DNA of 64,000 bases from Anoplopoma fimbria (taxonomy: Eukaryota; Chordata; Actinopteri; Perciformes; Anoplopomatidae). The DNA lies in the NCBI RefSeq assembly GCF_027596085.1, contig NC_072453.1, forward strand, positions 5,276,948-5,340,947. The letters run 5' to 3'. Below the pieces are notes generated by a model. It saw nothing but the letters and a program-made list of their open reading frames with translations, did no database searches and was not told the DNA's origin. Position 1 is the stretch's first letter; every line of letters begins with the position of its first letter. Below, in pieces: positions 1-11,710 of this stretch. A program made the translations under genes and the position numbers.

Positions 1-963
1 AACAACCCAAAATTAGATGGATGTGGTAAATCTCCATTATCAGGATGATCGTCAATATCGACATGAGTGACCTGAATAAAAGCATGCTAGCTCACTATCA
101 TGGTAGAGAAATGAAAAAAGCTTTTTAAAAATACAGGAATTATCATGTAACCCAATAGTGCTTTTTTTAAAATTCATTCTCTATTCATGCAGGGGGATTT
201 AATGATTTATGATTACCTTATTTAAGAAACGTGTTTTCTTTTTTATAGTAAATAATATATAAAAAATAAATAAAAATATTTTTCTAAATGCAAGGTAAAG
301 TGATTTCAATATTTTAAGAGCCATGTTTAAAATGTAACTTAAACTTTTAACCTAAAAGTGTTTTAAGCATATTTTGATGATTATCTGGATATTATCATGA
401 TTTGCAATTATCTTGGTCAGGATAATCGTGATGTGAAATAATCATATGGTCCCAAAGTATTGTGGTGTCTTCATGGATGCTGGTTTCCTCGGCTGTAGCC
501 TGAACGGCTTTTCAAGGTGAACTGTTATGGTGAGGGCTGAGTCTGGAACTTATCCCTTTTAACAATGAAAGTCATTGTCAAAGACATAACATCGTGCCCC
601 ATAGTGATATGCATCAAATAATTAATTGTGATAATGATTTTAACCATGTCGTTTATAGAAACTTCTCAAAGACATATAAATATAGTATATGTCTCGTCTG
701 TTTAGTTGCACTGCTAATGTTCTACATCCTACCTGAACCCCACCAAGTTGGTTCACCAGCATGTGCAGGTTTCAGAACGCCTTCTCAAGTGTTGACGGTA
801 TGATATGAAAAACTGAATGTGAGAGAGACGCAATTTTGAGCAGCAATTGTTTGTGAAGCATATTGACTTCCCTGTTGTTCTCCAAAGACTAATAAAAGCT
901 CTCATAACCCATTTGACAGAGTACAGGATGAAGCCTTCTGATGGTACAGAAGCAAGAGCTGCC
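1..963. other. AT-rich non-coding DNA; no gene seen
   Basis: I see no conserved coding exon on either strand. The stretch is AT-rich with short repeated TTAT/ATAA words. It lies downstream of tmem235, so the missing last exon of that gene could be here or beyond the left edge, but I could not match any part of it to the family's fourth membrane segment. Confidence 0.5.
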
Positions 964-1087
<124 letters not shown>

Positions 1088-1980
1088 CCCTTCATGCATA
1101 CTTAACGAACATGGCCGGATGAAACAGCCAATCAGTCCTGGTGGTGATAAACGTCAGTCCCTTTTGCCTCATGCGGTCAATAACTATGAGTGAGGTCGAC
1201 TTCAGCTCTGCACATAAAGTATTCTCGTCTGCGCAAATTAACCACATGGCCTTGCTTTACTGCCACACTTCAGCCATATAAATTGCACCTTTCCAGTGTT
1301 CCACTTACCTCTGTAATATAATCAGTGCATTAAATGTTGTATGATTGGAGAGTACAACCATAAATCACGACCACATTGATTTTGACCATTTTCTAAGCTA
1401 AACCAGGAAACTGTGTCTGTTCTGTGCTCTTTTAATCTGATTTCTGATAATCCTGCTTCTGTGTTTTATTTAAGTATTTCCTAGTTTATTTGGAAGGGAC
1501 AAGCACAGAGAAACATTGACAGTTGCAGAAGCAGTGCCCAATGTACTCGACACATGTACGTAGCTAAAGATATGATTTCTATATACGTCATTGTATTAGC
1601 ATCTTTCTAACAACATACTGGCAATAATTATAGTATCAATGTTACAACCGCAATTTAATCTTAAATGTGACAAAAGCAGCATTGCCTTCTTGATAGAAAC
1701 ACAGTAGTTGTGAGAGAGTGTTGTCCATGCTGTGTAGATGGAAACTCCCTACTCTGTGTTTTGAAGCTCTTTGAAGTATTGCCAATAGTTATGGTAGTAT
1801 TGGCAGCACTGGTTCATCTTGGTGCATGGGTGCCACTGGGCATTATGGTTTTTGTTTTAACGGATTGGTCTTGAATAGCTGCTAGAAATATCTTTGATGG
1901 TGCACAGAGACGGCCCCACTATAGATGAAGATGGATAGAGTGAGAGCAGACCCCAGACAAGGAACTGAACCTCAACTTAC

Positions 1981-2129
1981 TGCAGATGAAGAAGTAGGAT
2001 GCTGTGCCGGTGAGGAGGACGGGGCTTCGAGCCAGGGAGCTGACCAATCCGCCAATCCCACCAAACAGCAGCAGGACCAGGCTCAGGGAAAGCACCACCA
2101 CTATTGCATTGTGCATGCCTGTATTCACC

Positions 2130-2210
<81 letters not shown>

Positions 2211-2673
2211 CAGATAGATTATGGAGCATCAGTAGAGTTATGGCTGTCTTGACAGTGAAACTTCATTAGCAGAGTTGATGTGGTAAGAAGAGCCATAATG
2301 AAGTAGAGACTCACTCAGCATGTGCAGCTGAGTCTCAGACTGCCCGGAGTAGTCAGCTGTGAAAGACTCAACAGCGTCTGCGTTGTTCTTCACACCTGGG
2401 TGTCACAATTAAAAGCACCCAAGTTGAGTAATTATTTTGGTTATCAAATACAGCACTGACATCAAAATCAGTATGAGAGAGAGTTATGGGAAATAATTCC
2501 CCATTACCTTCGTTGGTGCTCCACAGTCCCGAGTGGTAGCTCGCGTCCTCAAAGTCGCTAATATTCTCGATTACGTACCAATACTCGGTTCCGAGGGAAG
2601 TCGCCAAAAAGGCGAAACTCAGAATCCCGCAGACGCCGGCTGTGATCACCAGAGAGCCAAAGGTAACCTTCAT
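1981..2673 (-). CDS. tmem235: TMEM235/TMEM114-family claudin-like four-span membrane protein, partial (3 exons seen)
   Basis: Exons on the minus strand are 2673-2508 (start ATG at 2673), 2395-2315 and 2118-1981, all with GT-AG borders and one continuous frame (166, 81 and 138 bp). Exon 1 gives a first membrane helix (about residues 5-27), then the GTEYWYVIE segment, an N-glycosylation sequon NIS at residue 37 and the SGLW motif typical of the PMP22/claudin superfamily extracellular loop. Exon 3 encodes a second hydrophobic helix followed by GGIGGLVSSL, which resembles the TMEM114/TMEM235 second helix. The third and fourth helices should lie in a further exon that I could not find. Choosing TMEM235 over TMEM114 rests mainly on position: in human 17q25 TMEM235 lies just downstream of BIRC5 on the same strand, as here. 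The cellular role is poorly known. Exon 3 is preceded by a long (GT)n tract inside a 196-bp intron. Confidence 0.78.
2131..2209. repeat. (CA)n microsatellite inside tmem235 intron 2
   Basis: About 79 bp of pure CA on the plus strand, so (GT)n in the tmem235 transcript. It ends 10 bases before the AG acceptor of exon 3 (AG at 2120-2119) and fills about 40 percent of the intron. Confidence 0.97.
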
Positions 2674-3237
2674 CCTCCCGAACAGGTGATGGAGTTATTC
2701 ACGCGTAATGGTGATGGCTTTAACTTATGCGTATCGCGGATGCGCAATAAATATAATGATGTTGAGGTTATCCGAAAATAAATGGTCTACCGAGGCATTA
2801 ATTAATATCTAAAAGGATGGAGATTGAGTTCAACTCATCCCTGAATGAAGTCACAGGACTGAACATTACTGAGCCGCAGCTTCTTCTGTCTGGGAGGGAC
2901 TTCAATATTAGGGAGGCGTTTAAAAACCGTGAAAGGATCAAATAAAAGAATACAGCCAGCTGCGCTATAACAAAGAGAGTTAGATTAAGGATAATATATT
3001 TAAAAATTGTATACCGATTTGGTAAAACGAGCACCATTGGAAAGATCAAGCCAAGAATATCATCACCAAAGTTTCATAGGATAATAAAGCCAGACATTTT
3101 GAGTTGTATGGGCTGTACAGCTTTCCTCTTGTTGGATTCATACATTTTCAGATTCACCTAGATTATAGACATTATTACATTTCTCATGTGAATCCCCTCC
3201 CCTCAAATAATGAATAAGGATAACAGGAAATAACAAG
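2674..3237. other. Spacer between birc5 3' end and tmem235 start
   Basis: About 560 bp lie between the birc5 poly(A) signal and the tmem235 start codon, both genes reading leftwards. The part nearest tmem235 should hold its 5' UTR and promoter. I see no clear TATA box and no coding sequence. Confidence 0.5.
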
Positions 3238-3243
3238 TTTAAT
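3238..3243 (-). terminator. birc5: Candidate poly(A) signal of birc5 (ATTAAA)
   Basis: ATTAAA on the minus strand, 133 bases after the birc5 stop codon. It is the common variant of AATAAA. No AATAAA on this strand was found closer to the stop, so this is the best candidate, giving a short 3' UTR. Confidence 0.45.
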
Positions 3244-3375
3244 GAATAAAAACAGATAGCATGACAACAGAAAAGGTTAAAAGGTGAAGATATATAGGAA
3301 ACATGGAAATAAGTTCAGTAAGAAACAGTCAGCCAGCAATTCATTTCTCTCTTTCAATCTGCATCTATTATCGTG

Positions 3376-5762
3376 TCACTCTTCGCCCATGGCTGTCTTG
3401 ATGATATCCGCTCTTCTCAATTTGGCTGCCTCTTCAAACTTTGTGATGGCCTCGTTACAGGATTTGTTCTGTGGATGGAGGAAATCAAATCTGGATGAGA
3501 CATAATGTTCTCACAGGAAACTGGTAACATTTTGTAGATGTTAATCTTGCTGTGCAATCAATTCTCATTTACTCTGTAAGAAAAAACAAAAGGATTGAAA
3601 AAGAATGTTTGCGGCCAAATAGTTTGATCAAACAATCAATTCATTAAATGATGTATTATGCAAGTCAGTAATTTGAAATGTATGGAGCGCCCTGAACAAC
3701 GTACAATGATGAACTTGTGCCTCTCCTTCTGTAGTTTGAAGAATTCCTCCACAGTCAGCTCCTCTACTTTCTTCTTCAGGGCCATGAATTGGCAGGATGG
3801 TGAATGAGATGTGTGCTCCTTCCTACCAACAAAACAAAGTGGAAGAATGAGGGGGAGCTCGCTCTCTAATCCCATAGTATGACATCTTCTAAAGAACTCT
3901 GTAACACACAAATTATTTCCTTATGGTTTCTGCTTAGAAATGTACAGTCCATTTACCAATACAAGTCTGATTGCTGTGGAGAAGACAGCTGGTAAAACAC
4001 TAAAATATACACACCATATATTGTTAAGTTCACCAACAGTGATTTCAAAGTAATGGTGCCATTTTAATGACCATGAATATAAATCAAATATTTATGCGGT
4101 CAGAGAGTTTATGCCTGAAGTGCTGATTCATCAGTCAAGAACACTGCAAAATTATGTAACACACAAAGGAGGAAAGTCTTGGGAATTATAACAAAATTTA
4201 CAACAAGGAAAAATGTTGCTTGGAAACAGAACAGAAGTTAAAAAGGACATATGCATTGCAATCTGTTAAACTACAGCCTTGAAAATGCATGTTGAGAGAT
4301 TTTAGGTTAGGCTTTGGCATGTTTTTAATATTAAAATTGTATAGTACTTTGGGTTTTTTTGTCCATGACTTCTATCACTGCATCTCCCACACAGTAACAT
4401 TCTGTTAGCGGTCAGCCAAAGAGGGTGAGTGTCCCAGGGTCAAGAGAGCTGCCTCAAAATGTGTTTATGGGAAATCATTTGGTGCTCGTTTACACATATA
4501 TATGGCCAGTCAGTTTCAAAGTTTTTAAAAGGTAATGCGCAGATTTTACACATTTGAGTTCAGTTTATTCACCATGTGGAGTACAACATAAACTGCATAC
4601 TGATCAAATTATTTAACTTTACAGCCTACTTTATTATTTTTCTATATGGTTTTATAATTTTCTTGTGCCATTGCTTGCCTGTGCTACTTGTCTTTTTACC
4701 CTGCTGAGTCATATAATATTTCTTACTAAATCAAAATTACACTAAAAAGAAAAATAAGATGACTTTAAATTGATAAAAAAAAAAGAAGCTGCATAAATCT
4801 CCTGCTCATTTATTGGTATTTCTGACTCATGAGCCTAGGGATGTGATGATCTTACTCTGGGTCATCCTCTGGCTCCCAGCCCTCCAGCTCTTTGAGGCAG
4901 AAGAAACACATCGCGATGTCTGGGCTGTTCCCTGAAGGAGTGTGGATGAAGCCAGCTTTGGCCATCTGGAGAAACAAATGAACAGACAGACCACATGAGA
5001 TTTTGTGTAGTTTAATATGCTGGAAGGATAAATTGACTAACAGAAAATAAATTAACAACCACTTAATTGTTCAATAAAGATTTTATTACTAAGCAAAAAC
5101 TGTGCTCAACTGAAACAATAAGCAGAATAACAGTAGATCCACAGAACATATATCAATTAACTAATAATGAATGAACTACTTTGATAATTGATTGATTCAG
5201 TTATTTTTCAGTAAAAATGATCTTTGAAGATTCACCTTGGGCTCTGGGTTTACATGATGGCCATTTTTACAGTTGTCTGACATTATATAGAAGAAATGAT
5301 AATTGATTAAAATCAATCCATAATGAAAATAATAGTTTTAGTTCAGGTTCCAGGTTGTCAGTTATGCTTTTAACTTTTAAGATGTGAGGATTTGCTTCTC
5401 TTTTTTAGTTTTATGTCATTGCAAATGAAGCATGTTTGAGCCCTGGGAAACTGTCTTTAGTAATTTAGTAACATTAATCTATCCTTTGAAACGTTACTTT
5501 TGTGACAGAGCAGTCTATATACAGTTAATATCTAGACTGATTACCTACAGCACCTATCTCATCTAATGTCGGTGTCCTTGCTTTAGCTGCAGCTAGCTGT
5601 TTGTTGTGCTAGCTAGAGGCCGTGCAGCCAAAGTCTGAACCGTTTCAAACTCACGTTCTCCGGGGTACACGAACAGTCCTCGTCAAAGGGCCACCCCGCG
5701 AAAGTTTTCAGCCTGTTCTCATAAAAATACATTTTGATATCCTCTTCGTTTAACGGCTCCAT
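3376..5762 (-). CDS. birc5: Survivin (BIRC5), complete, 4 exons, 142 aa
   Basis: Exons on the minus strand are 5762-5655, 4965-4856, 3822-3705 and 3468-3376 (108, 110, 118 and 93 bp with stop). Exons 2 and 3 match the human BIRC5 exon lengths, and the product has the human length of 142 residues. Survivin is the chromosomal passenger complex subunit that binds phosphorylated histone H3 at centromeres and works with Aurora B, INCENP and borealin; it is also an IAP-family member. The single BIR domain spans about residues 15-87, with zinc ligands C56, C59, H76 and C83 and the conserved [17 protein letters not shown] core. The CTPE motif at residues 32-35 keeps the threonine (T33) equivalent to human Thr34, the Cdk1 site. 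Residues from about 95 form the long C-terminal helix that contacts borealin and INCENP. There is no RING or CARD, as expected. It is divergent from faap100 and followed on the same strand by tmem235. Confidence 0.96.
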
Positions 5763-5767
5763 TGTAA

Positions 5768-5774
5768 TTCGCGC
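5768..5774 (+). promoter_or_regulatory. birc5: E2F-like site next to the birc5 start codon
   Basis: TTCGCGC fits the loose E2F consensus TTSSCGC and lies 6-12 bases upstream of the birc5 ATG. Human BIRC5 also has cell-cycle elements very close to its start. A 7-base match is weak evidence by itself. Confidence 0.35.
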
Positions 5775-5847
5775 AAATAAAGAGGAGTGCTCTTTAGCTT
5801 AAAACAGTGTGTCACCGCCACCTAAAGGGTCCGAGCTACAGGGTGTT

Positions 5848-5853
5848 TTCAAA
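5848..5853 (-). promoter_or_regulatory. birc5: CHR-like element (TTTGAA) upstream of birc5
   Basis: TTTGAA on the minus strand, 86 bases upstream of the birc5 ATG, with GGCG just before it. CHR elements of the TTTGAA type recruit DREAM and MMB-FOXM1 complexes in genes expressed in G2/M, the class to which human BIRC5 belongs. Spacing to the upstream GGCG is not the textbook CDE spacing. Confidence 0.45.
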
Positions 5854-5883
5854 TTTCGCCTAATGTTCGTTTCGAGTATTCTC

Positions 5884-5888
5884 ATTGG
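5884..5888 (-). promoter_or_regulatory. birc5: CCAAT box upstream of birc5
   Basis: CCAAT on the minus strand, with 30 bases between it and the CHR-like TTTGAA. NF-Y sites about this far upstream of a CHR are a frequent arrangement in G2/M promoters, which strengthens both calls. Confidence 0.45.
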
Positions 5889-6388
5889 CCGATGCAGATC
5901 ACGTGGGTCGCGTAGTTTCTTCTTCGTGGATCACACCAGCCACACTGTCATGGCAACGCTCAGGTACGCCCCCCAGTGTTCTCGGCTGCGCGCAACTGTT
6001 ACGGTGAACTTTTACCGGAGCTGACACAAAAAAAACCACCAGTCGACCCATTTTTTTTTTAATAAAAATGTTTTTCAAAGAATAAATAACACAGTCCCAT
6101 CCTCTAGCCTTCTACCCTGTTTCCAGAAATAAGTATAAACACCAAACCCACATCCACTCCCTGATATCAGCCTTCCGTCTATCAGTCATGGGTAATGTAG
6201 TTCTCGGCTCTGATTGGTCTAAACCGCGACGCGCCTGATTTTGTGAGGTGGTCCCGGCATCCCAACCTCTGTCAACAACCGGTGCAGAAGTAGCTCTCCC
6301 AGTTCAGCCGCAAATGTCCTATCTAACTACCTACTAATGTCACATATACAGACTAGTCCGTTTCTTCTTCTTCTTCGGTGCTTTGGCT

Positions 6389-9300
6389 ATGGAAAGACGG
6401 TGTGCTGTTGAGACTTGGGCAGAGTTTGGCTTCTCAGGAGCATCATGCACACCGAGGCTCAGGTCTGGTTTTGGTACAGATGTGTTCCTCTGCACTGGCA
6501 ACGACGAGGTCTATGTCTTCAGTTCTCAGGAGAGAAAACTCACGGTAAATAAGTCACACTGTGCACTGATCGGGCGTCCCAAGTACACTACAAAGCTAGC
6601 TCATGACTTAAGATGTCTACATTTTCTTTGTTTGACTGTGATATGTTGTATTATTGCAGGCTGTCATCGAGTGTCCTGATCCTGTGACTGACCTGGTTGA
6701 GAGTCATGACAAGCAGTTCCTCTATGTAGCCTGTAGAAGCGGAGTTTATTGTGTCAGTTCACAATTTCTGACATCCAGGTATGAGCCCTTATGTAGAGGG
6801 TCGAATATTTAGTTCCTTGAGTGCATTTAAAGTCCAAGTCCATGACAAAATGCCCATTTTTACTATAAATGGTTATATTTAATCCTGTCAATGCCTCTAA
6901 TTTATGTGACCTTTCACCTCTGCAGGGCTAAAAGCTCCCCAGCTGATGCATCCTCCAGTCCAGCTGTACTGAAAATGTCCAATGAGTTTCTTGCGGTTGC
7001 AGGAGAAGGAGTGTTATCGCTGCTCCTCGTCGGCTCTGTACTCCTGACTCTTTCTCAGAGAGACAGGTCCTGGATTTTGACTTTGTACAGATCCTCAAAC
7101 TACGAGATGCTCAGTTCATTCAGTCTACCACATGTCTCAGGAGTTGAGGCAAAGACAAGAATAGGAAGGTGCCCTCTGCTGGTTTGTGTCCATTCTAGTG
7201 CTGCAGCACCAATATCTTCCCCCTCCGGTTCTTCACTGGAGGCCACTGTAAGTGGCGGTCACTTATGCCTCGAGCCGGTCCTCTTCAAACTTCTGTTTGG
7301 GATTGACGCCGCCCTCGCCAAGTCACCAGTCATCCTATGTGGTCTGCCGGATGGGCGCCTGTGTTTTCTTCCTCTGCGTCCCCCAGGATCCCGGCTCAGA
7401 GTCCTTCACAGCCTTGAGCAGCCAATCGTATTCTTTGGAGCATCTGGTGTCATGGAAACTGGTCCAGGACACGCACAGTGTTTGGTGGCAGTGGGTGAAC
7501 ATGGGAGAGTGGTGCTGATACAATCAGACAAGGGAGGGTCAGAGGGAGGAGGCAACAGGACTGTTTTTATTGAGGTGTGTGTACCGGGGCCTGTGATGTG
7601 TGGCTGTGTGGATAAAAAGCGTCTTTACTACAGCACCGGCTCAGACCTGCTGGTACTGGATCTATCATCTGAGAAAGAAGGCCATGGAAAGGATGTAGAG
7701 ACACCCAGAACGCCAGACGCTGCCCTCCAAAGCCCCACTAGTTTAAACGTGTGTAGAGTGGTCGCCTTGGCTGAACCTTCATGCAACACTGCAGGTAAGC
7801 AGGTCTAGCACAGAGGTGTTGACTTTACAAATGCCAACCATAGAACAAATTCCCTCTGGCAGCTACTGCTTTCAGTTAACACCACAACTGTATATAAATG
7901 AACTTGCAGACAATTGAAAAATGTGTGTAAGTTAAGCATTAGAAAAGGTATTGTTTAGTTAGGTGTCAAGTGTGTTCAGTTGCATGTGATTCAGCGGCTA
8001 ATCAGCAACTTTATTAATGCAAAAAAAAAAACTTAATTAATTGGATCCTTTTCACAGGGGTCAGTGGGATTTTGACAGCAAATTATTGAGAAAATAAGGG
8101 TGCAATAATATTCACAGTGATTGATTTGATCTAGTTCTCTGCATGTTAGTTGACTGTCTTGCAGTAGAGAAATTGTTAGAAACTATGACTAATCTCTTTA
8201 TGCTGTTAAATTTTGCATCAAGATGGGAATTAAGTCTACAGCAGGTAGTGATCCTGCTTTCCATTTAACGTGGGACTCTGAAGTCTTAAGACTAAACAGT
8301 TTTTTCTTTCTTAATTGCTTTTACATACAAGGGGGAGTTCAGCTGCTGGGACTGACTGTTAGAGGGCAGCTCCAGAGGATTACCTTACCTGTGGGAAGAG
8401 AGGATGCAAGTTTGCCCAAGGTGCCTTCCACGGAGGGGGGTGGCAGCGTCAGGGACCTCCTGTCTGCTATCGGGGACGTCTGTGAAAGGTATAACCAACA
8501 CAGTAGACGTTCGTTGTAGTTAATATTATGTTTCTGTTGGTATAAATGTGATTTTCCTTGTTTTATTTTAGAGCGTCAGTGCTCAAAACTGCCATCAAAT
8601 CCAAAAACCAATTACTGAGGCACCTGAATCAGTTGCTCAACATCAGCTTCCTGCTGATTGCCAGCACAAATACTGAAGAGCATCTTCCCGTCCAGGAGAA
8701 GCCGATCAGATGTCACGCCATCGCCAGCTGGAGCAGATTACTTCAAAAAGACTCCCTGAACCTGACATGCGTCCTGGATAATTCAAGTCCTTATGTGTTG
8801 GAACGAGGATGGACGCTGAGCATCGCTGTATTTCCTTTGTCATGTCCTCCCAGTGCAGGAGGGGAGAGCTCCTCCACAAATTTTTCATTCCCGTTCCACA
8901 ATCTCCATCCAGGTGAGACGTTAGAAGTAACGCTGCCCCTAGCAGTTGCCGGTGAAACATCCTTCCCCGTGACAGTGAGCTGCTCGCTCATCTTCTCACT
9001 CACCGGTCTCCTGGGTGAGGAGGCCGCAAACCTTCCTGGTCTGCAGAGTAGTTGTGTCAGTTTGCCCTTGAACACACTGACAGTGGATTGGCTGCACGCC
9101 CTGCAGGTAACCAGTCCCATCGGTACGCATAGAAAGGCCTCATCTCAGTCCAACAACACCACAGATACAATCCAAGCTTTTTTAAGATCACGCCGGATTG
9201 GCTGCAGTGGAAGAGGAGAGGGAGGAGAGACTGAGCGAGAGCAGCATTCAGCAAGTGTTCGAGTGTCGTCAGAGTTGCTGAGGGACACATTATTGTTGAA

Positions 9301-10482
9301 AAGCTCAGATTTGGACGCTCAGGGGCGCTCAGACTTTGCTCCTCAAAATGTGGGCCTTTCTCTGTTGGAATGGCTGTTGTCTGAAGGTCCTGCAGGCGTC
9401 ACAGCGGGACGCAAGATTGCACTGAGCGGCTCAGTGGTCCACGCGCTAGATCCAAACGGACACGCAGTCAAACTGACCGCGAAAGAGGTAAAGAATGATC
9501 AAACGTTATATTGATAAAGGTTTATTTTATCTTGTTTTATTTCAATGAAAGTGTTGCTCCTCTGTTCTTTAGGTAAATGTAGGGGAGGAGAGCACGGGGA
9601 AGGAGGAGTCCCTGACCGCATTGGAGGTTCAGGTTGAGAGCTCATCTATAGCAGCAGTGTGTGGACTGCATCATGCTGTGCTGCGCCGGATACAGGTACA
9701 AACACACATCTTCAGAGAAACTTACAGTGGCGTGAGTTTTGTCAGACATTTGTAACTTTTTTAGTCTTTTTTTGTTTTACACCGACTCAATGTTTTTTTT
9801 TTTTTTGAGGATAAATCTGGTTTCTAAAATCTGCTAGTTTAGTTAATTGCCAGTCTTTCACAAGTTAACCCAACCGATTACTGGAATAACTAAGTGATAC
9901 AATCAAACATGTTAGTTGTGTCGTGCTAATTTGGAACGTATGTGAAAGAAACCTAAATCATTCCCTAACACGATCACAATGATTCGAATGGAGCTGCAAC
10001 TAGACAGCACAACTACCTCTGACTGTTCTGGACTGATGCCAGTTCAGATACATTGTCCGCTCTGTTTCCTCACACAGGCTCTGCTGCAGTCGGCTCCTGA
10101 GAGGGCTGCTTCTACAAAGAGGATCCAGAGTTTAGGTTTAAGACAGGCTCTGCAGCGGGCCGAGGTAAGACCTATATGAACTACGTTTTGTTTATTTTGT
10201 CTTTTTTCCATCTGTGATTGTTTCTTTGACATTATCCACTTTTGAGTGCATCTGAAGCTGTAAATTGTATTTTGGAGCTTAAAGGTAGAAATGACATATT
10301 TGGTGATGTTTAAATCTTAATTATCTTGGTGGCATTTCTTTGTTATTCAGCGCCTTTTGCAGCAGATCCAGCAAAGTCGAATCTCAGGGGCCTTCGGTGT
10401 GGGCGTGTCCACGGGGCAGATGACCCAATCACTTCTCAGCGTTTACAAAGAACTCAGAGAAAACCCTCTCCTTATAATTTAA
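6389..10482 (+). CDS. faap100: FAAP100, Fanconi anaemia core complex associated protein, complete, 8 exons, 852 aa
   Basis: Exons are 6389-6544, 6660-6778, 6926-7794, 8332-8488, 8572-9487, 9573-9695, 10078-10164 and 10351-10482 with the TAA stop; all introns are GT-AG and the summed length is an exact number of codons. Human FAAP100 has 881 residues, so this is nearly full length. FAAP100 forms the catalytic subcomplex of the Fanconi core with FANCB and FANCL, which monoubiquitinates FANCD2/FANCI at interstrand crosslinks in the nucleus. Recognisable conserved blocks are the N-terminal FLCTGNDEVYVFSS strand region (propeller-like half), LLFGIDAALAKSPVILCGLP in exon 3, VRDLLSAIGDVCER followed by a helical segment at the exon 4-5 junction, and the C-terminal helix with LLSVYKELRENPLL. 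Exon 3 and exon 5 hold most of the protein. It is divergent from birc5 and convergent with fscn2. A TTG two codons upstream of the ATG is in frame, but ATG at 6389 is the natural start. Confidence 0.95.
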
Positions 10483-10658
10483 CACCTTTTTTTCTGCTGA
10501 GCCCACGCAGCTGCCCTCGACCTATTCCAATGTTATGTTAACTGTCTTTGCAGCTGATGCATGAGAAATAATGTCCATCACCCAAGTCTTTTGCTTCAAC
10601 TCAACCTCACTGTACAAACCAGGATATTCAACTCAAGGTGACTGTAGAGCTCAGGTGG

Positions 10659-10664
10659 AATAAA
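10659..10664 (+). terminator. faap100: Poly(A) signal of faap100 (AATAAA)
   Basis: AATAAA 177 bases after the faap100 stop codon, the first canonical signal downstream on the plus strand. Confidence 0.6.
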
Positions 10665-11421
10665 AATATCTGCAATTACGGTCTAAATGGGTAAACTTTG
10701 TCACGCAGCCGGTTGAAGGTCGCAGTTTCAGAATATATATAAGTGTCAGACATGTAGGTGTAACATTGACACATGACATGACGTCTTGTATAATAGCTGT
10801 TTTTGAACAATTGCACACATTTCCAAGAAGTTTTGTAGATTGCAGGGGTTTGATGATGTAATGCTGATGGCCAAAAAGAATTAAAAAAGTAAGTCAATTA
10901 ATTTGACAAGACAAGACAGAAGGGGTCCGTGATTTTTGTATCTGCAATGGAGTATTTGTACATTGAGGAAAACATCTTCCACCATTGGATTTTGTGATGT
11001 TAGTCCAGTTAGACTTTAAGCATAGATGGATCACTTAACGGGCCTACTGCACACATGCCCCCTGGCTTTCATCTTTAAAAATGTCACTCAAAGAGACTCA
11101 AAAAGACCACAAAGACATATACAACGACTACAAAGAGACACAAAAAGAATATGAGGAGACCAAAACAACTACAAAGAGATGCAAAACAACTGCAAAAAGA
11201 TTCCCTAAGATCATGAAATAGTGAAAACAACCACAAATAGACACAAAGCAACAACAATGACACTCAAAATGTCTACAAAAAGTCTGTGTGTCTTGCTCCT
11301 ATGAAGGAGCGGTGGTTGGGCCTTTTCCATGTCTGTGCCTGTTGTCTCATAAACCACCCATGACTGTAAACCACAGGTTCCCAACTTTAATTTTGGCTTG
11401 TTAGCCATAAAAATTACTGAT
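10665..11421. other. Intergenic DNA downstream of faap100 with a degenerate tandem repeat
   Basis: No coding sequence seen. From about 11085 to 11280 there is a degenerate minisatellite built from units of the ACAAAGAGACACAAAA type, in a strongly purine-rich plus strand. Units vary in length and sequence, so exact borders are uncertain. Confidence 0.6.
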
Positions 11422-11710
11422 GACTCCATAATCATATGGACATGCCCCGAGTATGGATGTGTTTGTAGAGCAGTTCAACCAAAGAGCATTGTTTTTCCTT
11501 CTCAGACTGTATCATTTGAAGGTTATTTTGTATTATTGACGTCTAGGATGCTTGCACACCTGTAGTTCAGTTAATTTGGGCAGGACCCAGGTTAAAGATT
11601 ATACATTGTTGTATTTTAGTTTTGGTCCGGTTCAAGTTCACTCAGACGTTTTACCAACAAACCATGAGGAGGAAACAAGAAGATATACAGAAATTTGATT
11701 TGACCACGTG
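11422..11710 (+). repeat. 289-bp direct repeat, left copy, abutting the BEL 5' LTR
   Basis: This segment, from GACTCCATAA to TTGACCACGTG, is repeated base for base at 16543-16831. It ends exactly where the 5' LTR begins with TG. Ordinary LTR target duplications are 4-6 bp, so this is not a normal target site duplication. Confidence 0.95.

Larger units (their letters stand above)
5763..6388. promoter_or_regulatory. Divergent birc5/faap100 intergenic region, probable bidirectional promoter
   Basis: 626 bp separate the start codons of birc5 (leftward) and faap100 (rightward), so both promoters and 5' UTRs must fit here unless there are upstream non-coding exons. The region has CpG-rich patches, CCAAT boxes in both halves (5884-5888 minus; 6213-6217 as ATTGG) and no clear TATA box, which is typical of head-to-head housekeeping or cell-cycle genes. 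Confidence 0.7.

Noticed and set aside
11085..11280. Spaced repeats that might suggest a CRISPR-like array
   Set aside because: Units are degenerate, variable in length and without unique spacers; it is a eukaryotic minisatellite.
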